Of a DNA stretch of 64,000 nt, positions 37,850 through 47,744 are shown in pieces (the first letter of the stretch is position 1; the number at the start of each line of letters is the position of its first letter). Source of the DNA: Colwellia sp. 12G3 (lineage in GTDB: Bacteria; Pseudomonadota; Gammaproteobacteria; Enterobacterales; Alteromonadaceae); the NCBI RefSeq assembly GCF_002836775.1, contig NZ_PJAQ01000066.1, positions 186,001-250,000 on the forward strand, given 5' to 3'. Position numbers and translations under genes: made by a program. The notes under the pieces were generated by a model. That model did not search any database, had not been told where the DNA came from, and was given only the letters and a program-made list of their open reading frames with translations.

Positions 37850-37905
37850 TCGCTTTATTTCATACTGAAAATTTTTATATACCATCACTTTATAAGAGCT
37901 GTTTT

Positions 37906-40900
37906 GTGAAAAATATTCTTTTCTTTTTATTATCAATTATCATTAATTTCAGTGCTATTGCACAAGAAATTAAACTATTTAAAAACTTTGGTATTGATAA
38001 TCCAATGTCATACAACTTTGTTAGAACTATTGCTCAAGATGAAGATGGTTTTATGTGGTTTGGTTCATCCGAGGGATTAGACCGTTTTGATGGACACCAA
38101 ACACTTAGCTTCCAGCATGATAGTGCTAAACCCAACTCACTAAGTTCTAGTGTAATCAGTCGAATTCTTATTGATAAACAGCAACGACTATGGGTAGCTA
38201 CTTTCGGGGGAGGCTTGAATTTATATAGAGAAAATAGTCAAGATTTTCTACATTTTACCACTAAAACACACAGCTCAGGACTGACAAATGATAGCGTTAA
38301 TGCATTATTTGAGGATAGTGAAGGTAAAATTTGGGTTGCTACTGAAAATGGTTTAAATGTTCTCAGCTACCGTGAAAAAATTTGGTCAACTCAACAAATA
38401 TTCCAAGAGCTAGGTAACCCTAATAGCCTTACCCACAATACTGTACTCTCAATTATTGAAACCGATAATCAAGAAATTTGGGTTGGAACTAATGGTGGAG
38501 GAATTTCGGTATTTGATCTGCTAGGGAATTTTATTAAATCTATTAAGTATGGCGATCAAAATAGTGCTACTTATGTTAATAAATTTGTTAGTAGTATGTA
38601 TTTAGATATTAATGGGGATATTTGGATAGGTACAGTAGATAGTGGTTTATTAAAATATACACCTACGACAGGAAAATTTACTTATTATCAAAATAATGTA
38701 GATGATCAGTCAACAATTAGCAGCAATGCAATAAGTAATATTTATCAGGATTCAGAACAGAATATTTGGATTGCCACTGATAATGGCTTATCTATTTATA
38801 ATTATAAAACTAATGACTTTAGTCGATACAATTATTCACCAAATAACCCATACAGTATAAGTAATGATTTTGTTCTTACTTTTTTTGAAGATAATCATAA
38901 GATGATGTGGGTCGGTACTTTTTCTGGAGTAAATCGGTGGGATCCTAATATGGCTACCTTCCGACAATATAGTACTCAAACAAATCCAGTCTTAAAAAAT
39001 CACAACATCACTAGTTTTGCTCAATTCGATAAAGATAATTTGTATTTTAGTACCTATAGCGCAGGAATTTATCTTTTGTCACAATATGATAATTCAATTT
39101 CAGCTGTAGATTTTAATGCTTTGTTTTTAGAATATAGAATTATGACTCTGTTTGCTGATGGCAACACTTTATGGGTGGGGACAAGAGCTTCTGGGTTATA
39201 TTCAATAGATTTAGCAACGAATAACGTGACTGAATATAAGCATGATGCTGAAGATAGTAACTCTATTTCCGCTAATAGTATTACAGATATTATAAAAGAT
39301 ATGGATGGTAATCTTTGGGTATCTACTTTTCATCAAGGCATTAATTTATTAAATAATGATGGTACTTTTAAACGTTTTATTAAAAATAAGTCAAACATAG
39401 AAAAAGGACCCGGCAGTAATCATGTTGTACAGTTGCTGGAGGATGATCAGGGCTTTATTTGGCTGGCTACTTTTGGCGGTGGAGTAAGTCGTTTTGACCC
39501 TAGAAATGAAACATTTATTCATTTAAAACATAAGGAAAAAAAACCTAACGGTATCTCAGATGACTTTTCATGGATTATGTTACTGGACAATAATAAAAAC
39601 CTTTGGTTTGGCACCCAATCTTCAGGCCTAAGTATATTAAGTAGAGAAAATCGTTATAGTAACAACTTTGCATTTACTCACCTTGATACTAAAGATGGTA
39701 TGAAAAGTTTGACGGTATATGGCATCACTCAAGATGTTTATGGTGATATCTGGTTTAGTACTAATAAAGGAGTATCTCGTTATTCCATCAATGATAAAAG
39801 TTTTAAGAATTTTAACCTAACTCATGGCCTAGTTGATCTAGAATACACTCATTCTGCAGCGTTTCTTGCAATGGACAACACAATATATTTTGGTGCAGGC
39901 AAAGGGATGAATAGTATCAATCCGGGAAAAATTAATACCAAACTTTTTTCGCCAGAAGTTCGATTAACCAGTATTCTAAAGTTAAATGAACCTATGTCCT
40001 TAGGGAGTAAATTATCTGAATTAAGACAATTAGAACTTGATTACAGTGAACAACTTATTTCGTTTGAATATGTAGGCTTAAACTATGCGGACCCTAAGTC
40101 AACGCGCTATAAATATCGTTTGAAGGGCTTTGATGAAGAGTGGATTGATGCAGGTAAATCAAGACGAGCCACTTATACTAACTTACCTTCAGGTAGTTAT
40201 CAGCTGCAAGTTGTTGCAAGTAATGGCGACAACATCTGGAGTGACCCTGGTTTATCACTCGATATAACAGTGAAACCAGCGCCTTGGAATACTTGGTGGG
40301 CATATGTACTTTATGCAGCATTGATTGCGTTATTGTTGTTAGCATATTCGCGTTTTTTAAACCGAAAATTACTTATTGAACAGCAACAAAAAGAACTTTT
40401 CAAGCGTCAAGTTAAAGAGAAAACACAAGAATTTCATTTGAAAAATGTGGAACTTGAACAGGCAAACCAACAGCTAGAAGATGCTGCAACGGTGGATAAA
40501 GTGACAGGTGTTAAAAGTCGCCGATATTTAGACATTTATATCGAACAAGCCAGTCAACTTATGTCTCAGATTCATGAAAATATCCTGCCAGTACAACGTA
40601 GTATATTGCCACGTTTATACCTTGTAATGATTAAGCTAGATAACATCGAGCAAGTAACAAATAGCCAATTGGTCGACCTGACAGACTTGTTGCTTTATAG
40701 CCGAAATAGTGATGATTTAGTTATTCGATGGGCAGATGATACCTTTGTTATTATTGGTTACGAGAAAGATGATAATGCTCGTGAACTGGTTACTCGTTTA
40801 ACTGATCGCTTTGCACAAGTGTTAGGTCATAGCATTGAGTCAGGTATGGCTTATTCTTTTTACCCGTTTAACTTTGAGCAACCCATGGCGCTATCATGGG

Positions 40901-41067
40901 ATCAAGTGAGTGTGCTTACTGAACATGCATTAAAAGTGGCAAGCACTAACAACATGAGCTGGTTAGGTTTTTATGCCCCTCAGACTCAACCGTTTAACTA
41001 TTTAGATGTCATTCAGCAGCAAAGCATTGACGAGTTAAGTAAACTGGTCAAATTAAAGCAGGGGTAG
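37906..41067 (+). CDS. Propeller / Y_Y_Y membrane sensor with degenerate GGDEF domain
   Basis: A 1053-residue protein that starts at GTG 37906 with a signal peptide (1-19). About 14 two-component-regulator propeller repeats of the type (I/L)W(V/F)(A/G)T..G(L/I) fill residues 40-680, enough for two seven-bladed propellers. A Y_Y_Y domain (about 715-785) precedes one helix (about 798-816), a coiled coil, and a C-terminal diguanylate-cyclase-like domain (about 860-1040). The GGDEF loop in RWGGDEF is replaced by RWADDTF, so synthase activity is very unlikely. In related sensors this periplasmic part is fused to a histidine kinase. The neighbouring convergent gene encodes a kinase/receiver/AraC protein, so the two may be functional partners. 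Confidence 0.9.
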   Translation: MKNILFFLLSIIINFSAIAQEIKLFKNFGIDNPMSYNFVRTIAQDEDGFMWFGSSEGLDRFDGHQTLSFQHDSAKPNSLSSSVISRILIDKQQRLWVATFGGGLNLYRENSQDFLHFTTKTHSSGLTNDSVNALFEDSEGKIWVATENGLNVLSYREKIWSTQQIFQELGNPNSLTHNTVLSIIETDNQEIWVGTNGGGISVFDLLGNFIKSIKYGDQNSATYVNKFVSSMYLDINGDIWIGTVDSGLLKYTPTTGKFTYYQNNVDDQSTISSNAISNIYQDSEQNIWIATDNGLSIYNYKTNDFSRYNYSPNNPYSISNDFVLTFFEDNHKMMWVGTFSGVNRWDPNMATFRQYSTQTNPVLKNHNITSFAQFDKDNLYFSTYSAGIYLLSQYDNSISAVDFNALFLEYRIMTLFADGNTLWVGTRASGLYSIDLATNNVTEYKHDAEDSNSISANSITDIIKDMDGNLWVSTFHQGINLLNNDGTFKRFIKNKSNIEKGPGSNHVVQLLEDDQGFIWLATFGGGVSRFDPRNETFIHLKHKEKKPNGISDDFSWIMLLDNNKNLWFGTQSSGLSILSRENRYSNNFAFTHLDTKDGMKSLTVYGITQDVYGDIWFSTNKGVSRYSINDKSFKNFNLTHGLVDLEYTHSAAFLAMDNTIYFGAGKGMNSINPGKINTKLFSPEVRLTSILKLNEPMSLGSKLSELRQLELDYSEQLISFEYVGLNYADPKSTRYKYRLKGFDEEWIDAGKSRRATYTNLPSGSYQLQVVASNGDNIWSDPGLSLDITVKPAPWNTWWAYVLYAALIALLLLAYSRFLNRKLLIEQQQKELFKRQVKEKTQEFHLKNVELEQANQQLEDAATVDKVTGVKSRRYLDIYIEQASQLMSQIHENILPVQRSILPRLYLVMIKLDNIEQVTNSQLVDLTDLLLYSRNSDDLVIRWADDTFVIIGYEKDDNARELVTRLTDRFAQVLGHSIESGMAYSFYPFNFEQPMALSWDQVSVLTEHALKVASTNNMSWLGFYAPQTQPFNYLDVIQQQSIDELSKLVKLKQG

Positions 41068-41267
41068 GCTGCATAATACCTTGCAAGTCAAATAACAGAG
41101 CATTGTCCAAATTGACAACTAAGTGCATTGCCGACGTTGTCGTTTGTTTAACTAACGGACGGACGCTTCTCGCTACCTTTTGACCAATCAACCGTATGAT
41201 CAGGTTAATACCAATACCCTCACTTGCAAGCTCAGATATGAATTACTAGAGTTAGTTGGCATTATAC

Positions 41268-44200
41268 CTAATCAGGTGTTGAGTCTTCTTGTGCCATTTT
41301 CTGCTGGTATTGTTTTGGCGTGCAATGATAACTTTCTTTAAAGCATCGGCCAAAGTAGGTTTGTGAAGAAAAACCTACATCTAAGGCAATACGGCCTATT
41401 TGTGAACCACTCATCAGTAATTCTCGTGCCTTTTTCAAACGAAACTCTTTGATGAAGTTATTAGGTGTTGTACCGAGTATCACTTTAATTTTTCGTTGTA
41501 ATTGCCGCTCACTCACCGCGAGTTCTTTTGCCAGTAATGATATATCTAGCTCAGGCTCGGTGTAGTGTTTAGCAATAAGCGCTTCGAGTTTATGCAAAAA
41601 TTTATCTTCTAGGCTACTTTGTTCGACTGTCTCTTGCGTTAATTTTGCCACATTTTTCTGACTGGTTGTTTTTCTCTCTGCTTTTTGATCATCGTTAAAT
41701 TGTTGTAAATAGCGTTTTTGTAACTGCTTCCTATTAGCTATTAAGTTTTGAATTCTTGTTAATAATTCATGTTGGTTGAAAGGTTTACTTAAATATTCAT
41801 CAGCATTGAGTTTGAGGCCCTGTAACCTGCTTTCGAGATCAGATCTTGCGGTAAGTAGTATCACTGGAATATGCGCGGTCATTTCGTCTTGCTTTAGTTG
41901 TGTTAATACTTCAAAACCATCAATGCCAGTTAACATTAAATCGCAAACAATTAAGTCGGGGATATATTCTTGCGCTAATTGTAGGCCAAGTTCACCACTA
42001 CCTGCCAGAATGCAATGATGCTGTTGCTCTATAACTTGTTTTATATGACTTTGCATATCGAGATTATCTTCGATTACTAACACGACTTGCTGTGAATGGT
42101 TCGTTTGATTACTTGTTGCAGAGCGCTGTTCTGTTAGTAATGAGGTGACTTCATTCTCGGAGATACTGATCGCTATTTCTGTTTCAATATCCTTTGCTGA
42201 TGCTCGGGGTATTGACAGGCTAAACTTACTGCCATGACCCTGTTCACTTACTAAGGTTATGCGCCAGCCATGCGCTTTTACGAGTTCATTAACAAGTGAT
42301 AAACCAATGCCAACACCGAAGGTAGCATGGTTTTTTACATCGTCTGCTCGTTGAAAACGTTCAAAAATTTTAGTTTGAGAATCTTTATTAATACCTATGC
42401 CTGAGTCGATAATATCTACAATAAGGGTGTCTTGCTCTGCATAAGCATTTACTTGAACAGAGCCGCCTTTAGGTGTGTACTTTATTGCATTGGCAAGTAA
42501 ATTAAATATAATTTTTTCAAAAGCTTGTCCATCACAATCTAACCACAAATCGTCAGGAATATTACTGCTAAAAGTTAAATGACTTTGTGATGCTAAGCGA
42601 GAAAAAGAATCAACAGGCATCATCATTAATGTTTTTAAGCGGTAAGTGCTCAGCGACAGTTGTGGGTTGTCACTTAAACGTGAAAGCTCTAACAGTTGCT
42701 CAACCATACGTACTAGCCGTAAGCCATTACGTTTGGCTGTTGTTAATTCTTCACTTTCAAGTTCATCGGATGTTTTGGTTATGTATCTATCTATGATGCC
42801 ATTTATGATGGTTAGCGGTGTTCTAAACTCATGTGAAATGTTTGCGATGAATTTATCTTTTAATTCTAAGGCTTGCTTTTCAGCATGCTTTCTTACCGAT
42901 AAGTTAATGAACGTTATGACAATAAGTGGCACTTTAGCCCGTTCAGCAAATTGTAACTCTGCTTGTGCTGGAAATTCGGTGCCGTCTGAACGCAGTGAGA
43001 TACATTCAACAGAAATGCCCAAACTTTTACGTTGTAATGAATAGACATTACTTTGGAAGTCAAAAAAGAAGTGCATCTCGTCTTTTTCTGCAAATAAACT
43101 ACTCACAGATATGCCTTTTAATTCTTGTTCAAGACTTTGAAACATCTGCACTGCTGCAGGATTAGCGGATAATATTTCCCCCTTGATAGAGGTAGTTAAT
43201 ATGGCATTATTTGAGGCGCTGACTATCGCTTTGTCTTCACTATTGATCAACGCATCTGCTAAGTCAGTATTTAGACTATTAAGCTGTTGGTGGCTGTTTT
43301 TTTCTGTGAGTAAATTTTTCTTGAGCTTATTAGTGTAACCACGACGCGTAATAGCAATGCTGGATAGCAATATAGAGCCAATAAGTAGCCAAAATAAAAT
43401 GATAATAGATTGTAGGTTTGAATTAACACTGTAAAACAATTTCTGCTCGTAACCATATAAATGAAATGCAGTTGGTATGGTCATAAGCAGTAAAATTGAT
43501 AGTTCTGGGCTGTTTTCCTTCTCAATAGGCTTAGGTAATTCTCTTGCTATTAAGGTGATATTAGCCGTGAGTATTAATAAAAAATAGGGTAGTAAAGAAA
43601 TAAGCTGAAGATAATAGCTGTTGGCGCTAATTAACGTTGAGTTATTATCAAGATAAGCGCTTGCATGGCCTATCAGTAAAAAGCTTGCGCTCAAAGAAAG
43701 TAATGCAAACGTATACCGCCAGAAATTATGCTTACAGCTGTATAAACACCACATTAATTTAACAAGAATCAGTGCATTGATTAGTAAATGAAATAGTAAG
43801 GAGGGCTTAGATGTTTGGTATATTTCCTCCGAAAATTCAGCAGGTAAAAGAATTAAATAACAAAAGCAAATTAGCGTGAAAAATACCGCGGGTACTCGTC
43901 CATTAATATATTTGCTTAGCGGTAAATTACTTAAATGAGGATTGGTCTCTATCGCCAATAAAATAAAGAAATAAATAAAGAGTGAAGCAAAATCTTGATA
44001 TAGCTGTTGGCTAATGCTTGCTGGCGTGCCATTTAATATTTTACTCGCTACTACTACGAGTGTTGCTAACAGTAGGTATTGCCAAAATAATTTAAATGAG
44101 CGAGACGTCTTTTTTTTATAACAAAAAAATAAAAATATACTACTGATAATTTGTACTGAAGATAGGGCAACGTTAGAAATGATGTCCGAAGAAATGGCTA

Positions 44201-44282
44201 GCCAACTAGCAACCAAGTGGTTAGGGATAAAGATGATCAGGCCAGTTAAGGCTAATATTAATTGTCTAATAGCTTTGTGCAA
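41268..44282 (-). CDS. Hybrid histidine kinase with receiver and AraC DNA-binding domains
   Basis: A 1004-residue protein that combines sensor and regulator. The N-terminal half (about 1-315) holds about eight to nine helices without a large periplasmic domain. A PAS domain (about 350-460) follows, then HisKA with His484 in ISHEFRTPL, HATPase (NLLANAIKY, DSGIGI, FGVGIGLSLV), a receiver with Asp781 (VCDLMLTG) and Lys in LSKPF, and an AraC-type helix-turn-helix pair (about 905-1000, LAKELAVSERQLQRKIK; IALDVGFSSQTYFGRCFK). This is the cytoplasmic half of the hybrid two-component class known from Bacteroides, but with a membrane-embedded instead of propeller sensor. It is convergent with the propeller sensor at 37906-41067. 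DNA targets are unknown. Confidence 0.93.
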   Translation of the reverse strand: MHKAIRQLILALTGLIIFIPNHLVASWLAISSDIISNVALSSVQIISSIFLFFCYKKKTSRSFKLFWQYLLLATLVVVASKILNGTPASISQQLYQDFASLFIYFFILLAIETNPHLSNLPLSKYINGRVPAVFFTLICFCYLILLPAEFSEEIYQTSKPSLLFHLLINALILVKLMWCLYSCKHNFWRYTFALLSLSASFLLIGHASAYLDNNSTLISANSYYLQLISLLPYFLLILTANITLIARELPKPIEKENSPELSILLLMTIPTAFHLYGYEQKLFYSVNSNLQSIIILFWLLIGSILLSSIAITRRGYTNKLKKNLLTEKNSHQQLNSLNTDLADALINSEDKAIVSASNNAILTTSIKGEILSANPAAVQMFQSLEQELKGISVSSLFAEKDEMHFFFDFQSNVYSLQRKSLGISVECISLRSDGTEFPAQAELQFAERAKVPLIVITFINLSVRKHAEKQALELKDKFIANISHEFRTPLTIINGIIDRYITKTSDELESEELTTAKRNGLRLVRMVEQLLELSRLSDNPQLSLSTYRLKTLMMMPVDSFSRLASQSHLTFSSNIPDDLWLDCDGQAFEKIIFNLLANAIKYTPKGGSVQVNAYAEQDTLIVDIIDSGIGINKDSQTKIFERFQRADDVKNHATFGVGIGLSLVNELVKAHGWRITLVSEQGHGSKFSLSIPRASAKDIETEIAISISENEVTSLLTEQRSATSNQTNHSQQVVLVIEDNLDMQSHIKQVIEQQHHCILAGSGELGLQLAQEYIPDLIVCDLMLTGIDGFEVLTQLKQDEMTAHIPVILLTARSDLESRLQGLKLNADEYLSKPFNQHELLTRIQNLIANRKQLQKRYLQQFNDDQKAERKTTSQKNVAKLTQETVEQSSLEDKFLHKLEALIAKHYTEPELDISLLAKELAVSERQLQRKIKVILGTTPNNFIKEFRLKKARELLMSGSQIGRIALDVGFSSQTYFGRCFKESYHCTPKQYQQKMAQEDSTPD

Positions 44283-44590
44283 TGGTTATTCCTACTTGGT
44301 GTTCATTAGTTATTATAATTTAAGCCATTCAATCCTTTTAAATAACGCCCTTACTGTAATCTATATTAACACTTTGCTTACATCAAGTTACTAAGTCCAT
44401 CTAATCCCCTAATAATGTAGTTTTTTATTGAATCGCTAAGGCAGCGTAGCAATAAACTTAATTGTCTTGGTTTGGCTGACATTTTTTGATGGTTTACATC
44501 AATACCAACAACTAAATGGTAATCCACAGGTGTAACAGGGGAGCTATTGCTGTAAATTAGCTACTTGCTTACTCTTTTATACGAATCACC
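44283..44590. other. Divergent promoter region between the hybrid kinase and selD
   Basis: 308 nt that must contain both promoters. I see no operator palindrome, repeat or riboswitch. There is no clear Shine-Dalgarno sequence before the selD ATG (ACGAATCACC). Confidence 0.4.
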
Positions 44591-45622
44591 ATGACACCAA
44601 TTCGCTTGACCCAATACTCACACGGCGCAGGCTGTGGCTGTAAAATTTCTCCATCGGTACTTGATGTGATGCTTAAATCATCACTTGCTTTACCTGTAAA
44701 TGACGCACTTTTAGTGGGTAATAGCACGAAAGACGATGCGGCCGTTTTTGATATTGGTAATGATCAAGCCGTGATCTCCACCACAGATTTTTTTATGCCT
44801 ATTGTCGATGATCCTACTGACTTTGGTAAGATTGCCGCCTGTAATGCCATTAGTGATGTTTATGCCATGGGCGGAAAGCCACTAATGGCGATAGCTATTT
44901 TGGGCTGGCCAGTTAATCTTTTAGCGCCAGAAATAGCTCAGCAAGTACTTGATGGCGCTCGAGCTATCTGTGCTGAGGCAGGGATCCCGTTGGCGGGTGG
45001 TCATTCCATTGATGCGCCAGAGCCTATTTTTGGCTTGGCGGTTACTGGCTTAATTAATACTACGGATATTAAGCGAAATAATACTGCTGGTGTTGGCGAC
45101 CTTTTGTATTTAACTAAGCCGTTAGGTATTGGTATTTTAACCACGGCTGAAAAACAAGGGAAACTATTACCTGAACACGCGAAAATAGCGCCACAAGTAA
45201 TGAAAACTCTAAATGTTATAGGACAAAAGTTTGCCGCACTTGAGTCGGTTACTGCTATGACTGATGTTACTGGCTTTGCACTATTAGGCCACCTATTAGA
45301 GGTGTGTCAAGGCAGTGATGTTGCTGCTGTTATCGATTTTAAACAAGTTCCGACTCTTGATTTTGTTCATGACTATATCGACCAAGGTTGTGTGCCAGGT
45401 GGTTGTGAGCGAAACTTTGCCAGTTATGGCGAACATGTGGGGCCGTTAAGCGCTAAACAAAAAATAATTTTGTGCGACCCTCAAACCAGTGGCGGTTTAC
45501 TTGTGGCAGTCAAACCAGCAGGTAAAGAAGCTTTTGAAGCGTTATGCCAAGATAATGGTCTGAGCCTGCAACCTATTGGCGCGCTTGTTGCCCCAACGTC
45601 GCCAACAGTGAGTTTATTATAA
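44591..45622 (+). CDS. selD: Selenide, water dikinase (selenophosphate synthase)
   Basis: A 343-residue enzyme that makes selenophosphate from selenide and ATP. The N-terminal catalytic loop SHGAGCGCK has Cys15 and Lys18, aligned with Cys17 and Lys20 of E. coli SelD; no in-frame TGA is present, so this is the Cys form. The AIRS-type ATP-binding motifs are visible ([11 protein letters not shown] about 136-146; DPQTSGGLL about 297-305). It overlaps mnmH by one base, which points to tRNA 2-selenouridine as the use of selenium. No selA/selB is seen in the window. Confidence 0.97.
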   Translation: MTPIRLTQYSHGAGCGCKISPSVLDVMLKSSLALPVNDALLVGNSTKDDAAVFDIGNDQAVISTTDFFMPIVDDPTDFGKIAACNAISDVYAMGGKPLMAIAILGWPVNLLAPEIAQQVLDGARAICAEAGIPLAGGHSIDAPEPIFGLAVTGLINTTDIKRNNTAGVGDLLYLTKPLGIGILTTAEKQGKLLPEHAKIAPQVMKTLNVIGQKFAALESVTAMTDVTGFALLGHLLEVCQGSDVAAVIDFKQVPTLDFVHDYIDQGCVPGGCERNFASYGEHVGPLSAKQKIILCDPQTSGGLLVAVKPAGKEAFEALCQDNGLSLQPIGALVAPTSPTVSLL

Positions 45623-46776
45623 TGAGCATAGATAGCTCAGGAAATAATACCTCTGGAAAAAACACTTCAGCAACAGATCGAATCGACAGCAGCGATTTTC
45701 GCAGCATCATTCGTAATAAAATCCCTTTAATGGATGTACGCGCACCCATTGAATTTGAAAAAGGGGCTTTTGAACAGTCGATTAATCAGCCATTAATGAA
45801 CAATGATGAACGAGAACAAGTAGGTCTTTGTTATAAAAACAAAGGGCAAGCGGCCGCCATCACGTTGGGAAATTCGCTCGTTTCAGGGCAGAGTAAAGCC
45901 AGTCGAATGGCACAATGGCAAGACTTTGTACGGGAAAACCCACAGGGTTATTTATATTGTTTTCGAGGTGGTCTACGCTCACAAACGGTGCAGCGCTGGT
46001 TAAAGGAATCAGGACTTAACTACCCACTGATTACTGGGGGCTATAAAGCACTACGCCAGTTTTTATTGAACGAACTGGAGCAATTAGCGTTACATCCATT
46101 TACTATTTTAGCCGGTAATACCGGCTGTGGAAAAACGCCTTTTCTAGCTCATTGCACTAACAGTTTAGATTTAGAAGGAGCTGCGGGGCATCGCGGTTCG
46201 AGTTTTGGTGGTTTTGTTAGTACACAATCAAATCAAATAACTTTTGAAAATAAACTGGCTGAGCAATACATTCGGGGTAACTATTCATTAGATCAACGAT
46301 TGATCTTAGAAGATGAGGGGAGGCAAATTGGTAGCGTTCATTTACCTGAAAGTTTACGAAACGCTATGACATTAGCACCACTCGTGGTGATTGAAGAAAG
46401 CTTAGATTATCGACTTGAGCAGATTTACCAAGAATATATCATCAAAATGACCGGCCAATACCAAGCTGCTTATGGCATTGAACAGGGCTTTCTTGCCTTT
46501 AGCGAGTATCTCAAGCAAGGTTTATTCAAAGTACGAAAACGTCTTGGCACCGAACGTTATGGTCAATTAAACGAAATACAGAGTGCGGCCTTAATTCATC
46601 AAAGAAATAGTCAGCAACAAAATGGTCAATTACACTATCATTTCGATTGGCTAAAACCCTTGCTTAGCGAATACTATGATCCTATGTATCAATACCAGTT
46701 AGGGCTAAAGGCTGAAAGAATTGTTTTTCGTGGCAATAACGCACAATGTTTAGCTTATTTACAGCAAATACAGTAG
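45622..46776 (+). CDS. mnmH: tRNA 2-selenouridine synthase
   Basis: A 384-residue enzyme (also SelU/YbbB) that turns 2-thiouridine at the wobble position of Lys, Glu and Gln tRNAs into 2-selenouridine. The N-terminal rhodanese domain has the catalytic Cys113 in YCFRGGLRS, and the C-terminal P-loop domain has GNTGCGKT (165-172). The first about 22 residues are Ser/Thr/Asn-rich and outside the fold. Its ATG shares a base with the selD stop codon, so the two are translationally coupled. Confidence 0.95.
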   Translation: MSIDSSGNNTSGKNTSATDRIDSSDFRSIIRNKIPLMDVRAPIEFEKGAFEQSINQPLMNNDEREQVGLCYKNKGQAAAITLGNSLVSGQSKASRMAQWQDFVRENPQGYLYCFRGGLRSQTVQRWLKESGLNYPLITGGYKALRQFLLNELEQLALHPFTILAGNTGCGKTPFLAHCTNSLDLEGAAGHRGSSFGGFVSTQSNQITFENKLAEQYIRGNYSLDQRLILEDEGRQIGSVHLPESLRNAMTLAPLVVIEESLDYRLEQIYQEYIIKMTGQYQAAYGIEQGFLAFSEYLKQGLFKVRKRLGTERYGQLNEIQSAALIHQRNSQQQNGQLHYHFDWLKPLLSEYYDPMYQYQLGLKAERIVFRGNNAQCLAYLQQIQ

Positions 46777-47038
46777 TTGCTGAAATTGAATCCAGTGTTA
46801 CGCCAAATGTAAATGAACCTGTGATTATAAAGCATCAAATAAATCATTTTATTGATACCACATTAGAACAAACTTTGGTTGAATTAGGGATTGATAGTTT
46901 AATTATTGACTCGCCTAAATAGAATATACACAGCATAAATTTACCGGAGAACAATTGGTGGCGGCTGACTTATTATCACTGTCATTTGGCGGCGCGGATA
47001 TTACTGACACCAAGCAATGCTTACAAAAAAAGAGTTAA
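46747..47038 (+). pseudogene. Broken isochorismatase-like hydrolase remnant
   Basis: Two reading-frame pieces joined by a frameshift. The first (to the stop at about 46919) contains EPVIIKHQINHFIDTTLEQTLVELGIDSLII, similar to the segment before the catalytic Cys of isochorismatase/nicotinamidase-type hydrolases. The second, in another frame to 47038, contains LLSLSFGGADITDTKQCL, like the C-terminal end of the same family. The Cys-containing middle is missing. It directly follows mnmH and overlaps its end. Confidence 0.55.
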
Positions 47039-47069
47039 TCAATTACAGATTAATAGAAGATAAAATAAG

Positions 47070-47107
47070 GTTAGTGGTTATGAGTGAAAAAATCACTAAC
47101 CACTAAC
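47070..47107. other. Strong hairpin after the pseudogene
   Basis: GTTAGTGGTTA and TAACCACTAAC form an 11-bp perfect stem, extended inside by GTGA/TCAC around five A residues. No T-run follows, so it is not a standard terminator. It may be the remaining end of the selD-mnmH transcript or protein-binding DNA. Confidence 0.5.
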
Positions 47108-47222
47108 AATCTCTTGTTGCCCACTCCATGGTTAATTGTTTTACCTTAGAGATCCACTAATTCAGCAATGGCAAGGTAGTTGATACTTAAGTGAATAAAC
47201 GTTTGTATCTTACTGATTTTTA

Positions 47223-47501
47223 TTAAGCTAGATTATTGTTTAGTTGCGATTTAGTCATGATCTCTTCATACATCACTAGACCTGCTTTTATCAGCGAGGC
47301 ATATTCAGGATGGCGCGTTACAATAGCCAATATCTGATGAGTCTCTTCTAGTACTTGTCCTAGGTATTCTAAGTCCTTTTTGTCGAGTACCGCACCGTTA
47401 TCAACCCTTTCTTTAAGCGCTAGCATTTGTGGATAGCGCTCATGTTCAAAACGTTTGAGAATTACCTCGATAACGCCCTGATCTTTCGTTTCTAAATCCA
47501 T
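47223..47501 (-). CDS. Small hypothetical helical protein (92 aa)
   Basis: The ATG at 47501 is preceded by AGGGTG at 6 nt; an upstream in-frame start at 47543 lacks this. The protein is charged and predicted helical throughout (DLETKDQGVIEVILKRFE..., LKERVDNGAVLDKKDLEYL), with no signal peptide, membrane helix or cysteine pair. I do not recognise a family. It is divergent from the sigma-54-type exporter operon and shares its upstream region. Confidence 0.6.
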   Translation of the reverse strand: MDLETKDQGVIEVILKRFEHERYPQMLALKERVDNGAVLDKKDLEYLGQVLEETHQILAIVTRHPEYASLIKAGLVMYEEIMTKSQLNNNLA

Positions 47502-47601
47502 GCTACACCCTATTGAATTACCGTTACCGTAGAGTATGGACATAAAAATTATTATTTCAAATAAGCTTTGTATCGAAAATGCGACTTACGGCAATAAAAA
47601 C

Positions 47602-47619
47602 TGTGTCGTAATTGACACA
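47602..47619. promoter_or_regulatory. Palindromic upstream activator site (candidate for the NtrC-type regulator)
   Basis: TGTGTC-GTAATT-GACACA, a dyad with perfect 6-bp arms, lies 73 bp upstream of the -24/-12 promoter at 47692. That is the usual place for an enhancer-binding protein, and an NtrC-type regulator is encoded at 52445-53845. Confidence 0.7.
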
Positions 47620-47691
47620 CCCCATCATCTACTCAATAATCGCGTTTAAATAAAATAGATTATAATCATGTGTTTATGGTTTTTTTTGTTC

Positions 47692-47706
47692 TGGCACAAG
47701 ACTTGT
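47692..47706 (+). promoter_or_regulatory. Sigma-54 (-24/-12) promoter of the HlyD-ABC operon
   Basis: TGGCACAAGACTTGT fits the consensus TGGCAC-N5-TTGC except for T at the last C. The GG and G(C/T) elements have the required spacing. It lies 38 nt before the ATG at 47745, and transcription would start near 47718. Confidence 0.75.
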
Positions 47707-47744
47707 AATAAGTAATCATCGCATTAACAAAGATAAGATGATTC

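Noticed and set aside
41068-41267. Possible fourth dispersed repeat between the convergent sensor genes
   Set aside because: TTGCAAGT occurs inverted near both ends, but the interior does not match the other copies.
44591-45622. Selenocysteine in SelD
   Set aside because: The catalytic position is a normal Cys codon; there is no in-frame TGA.
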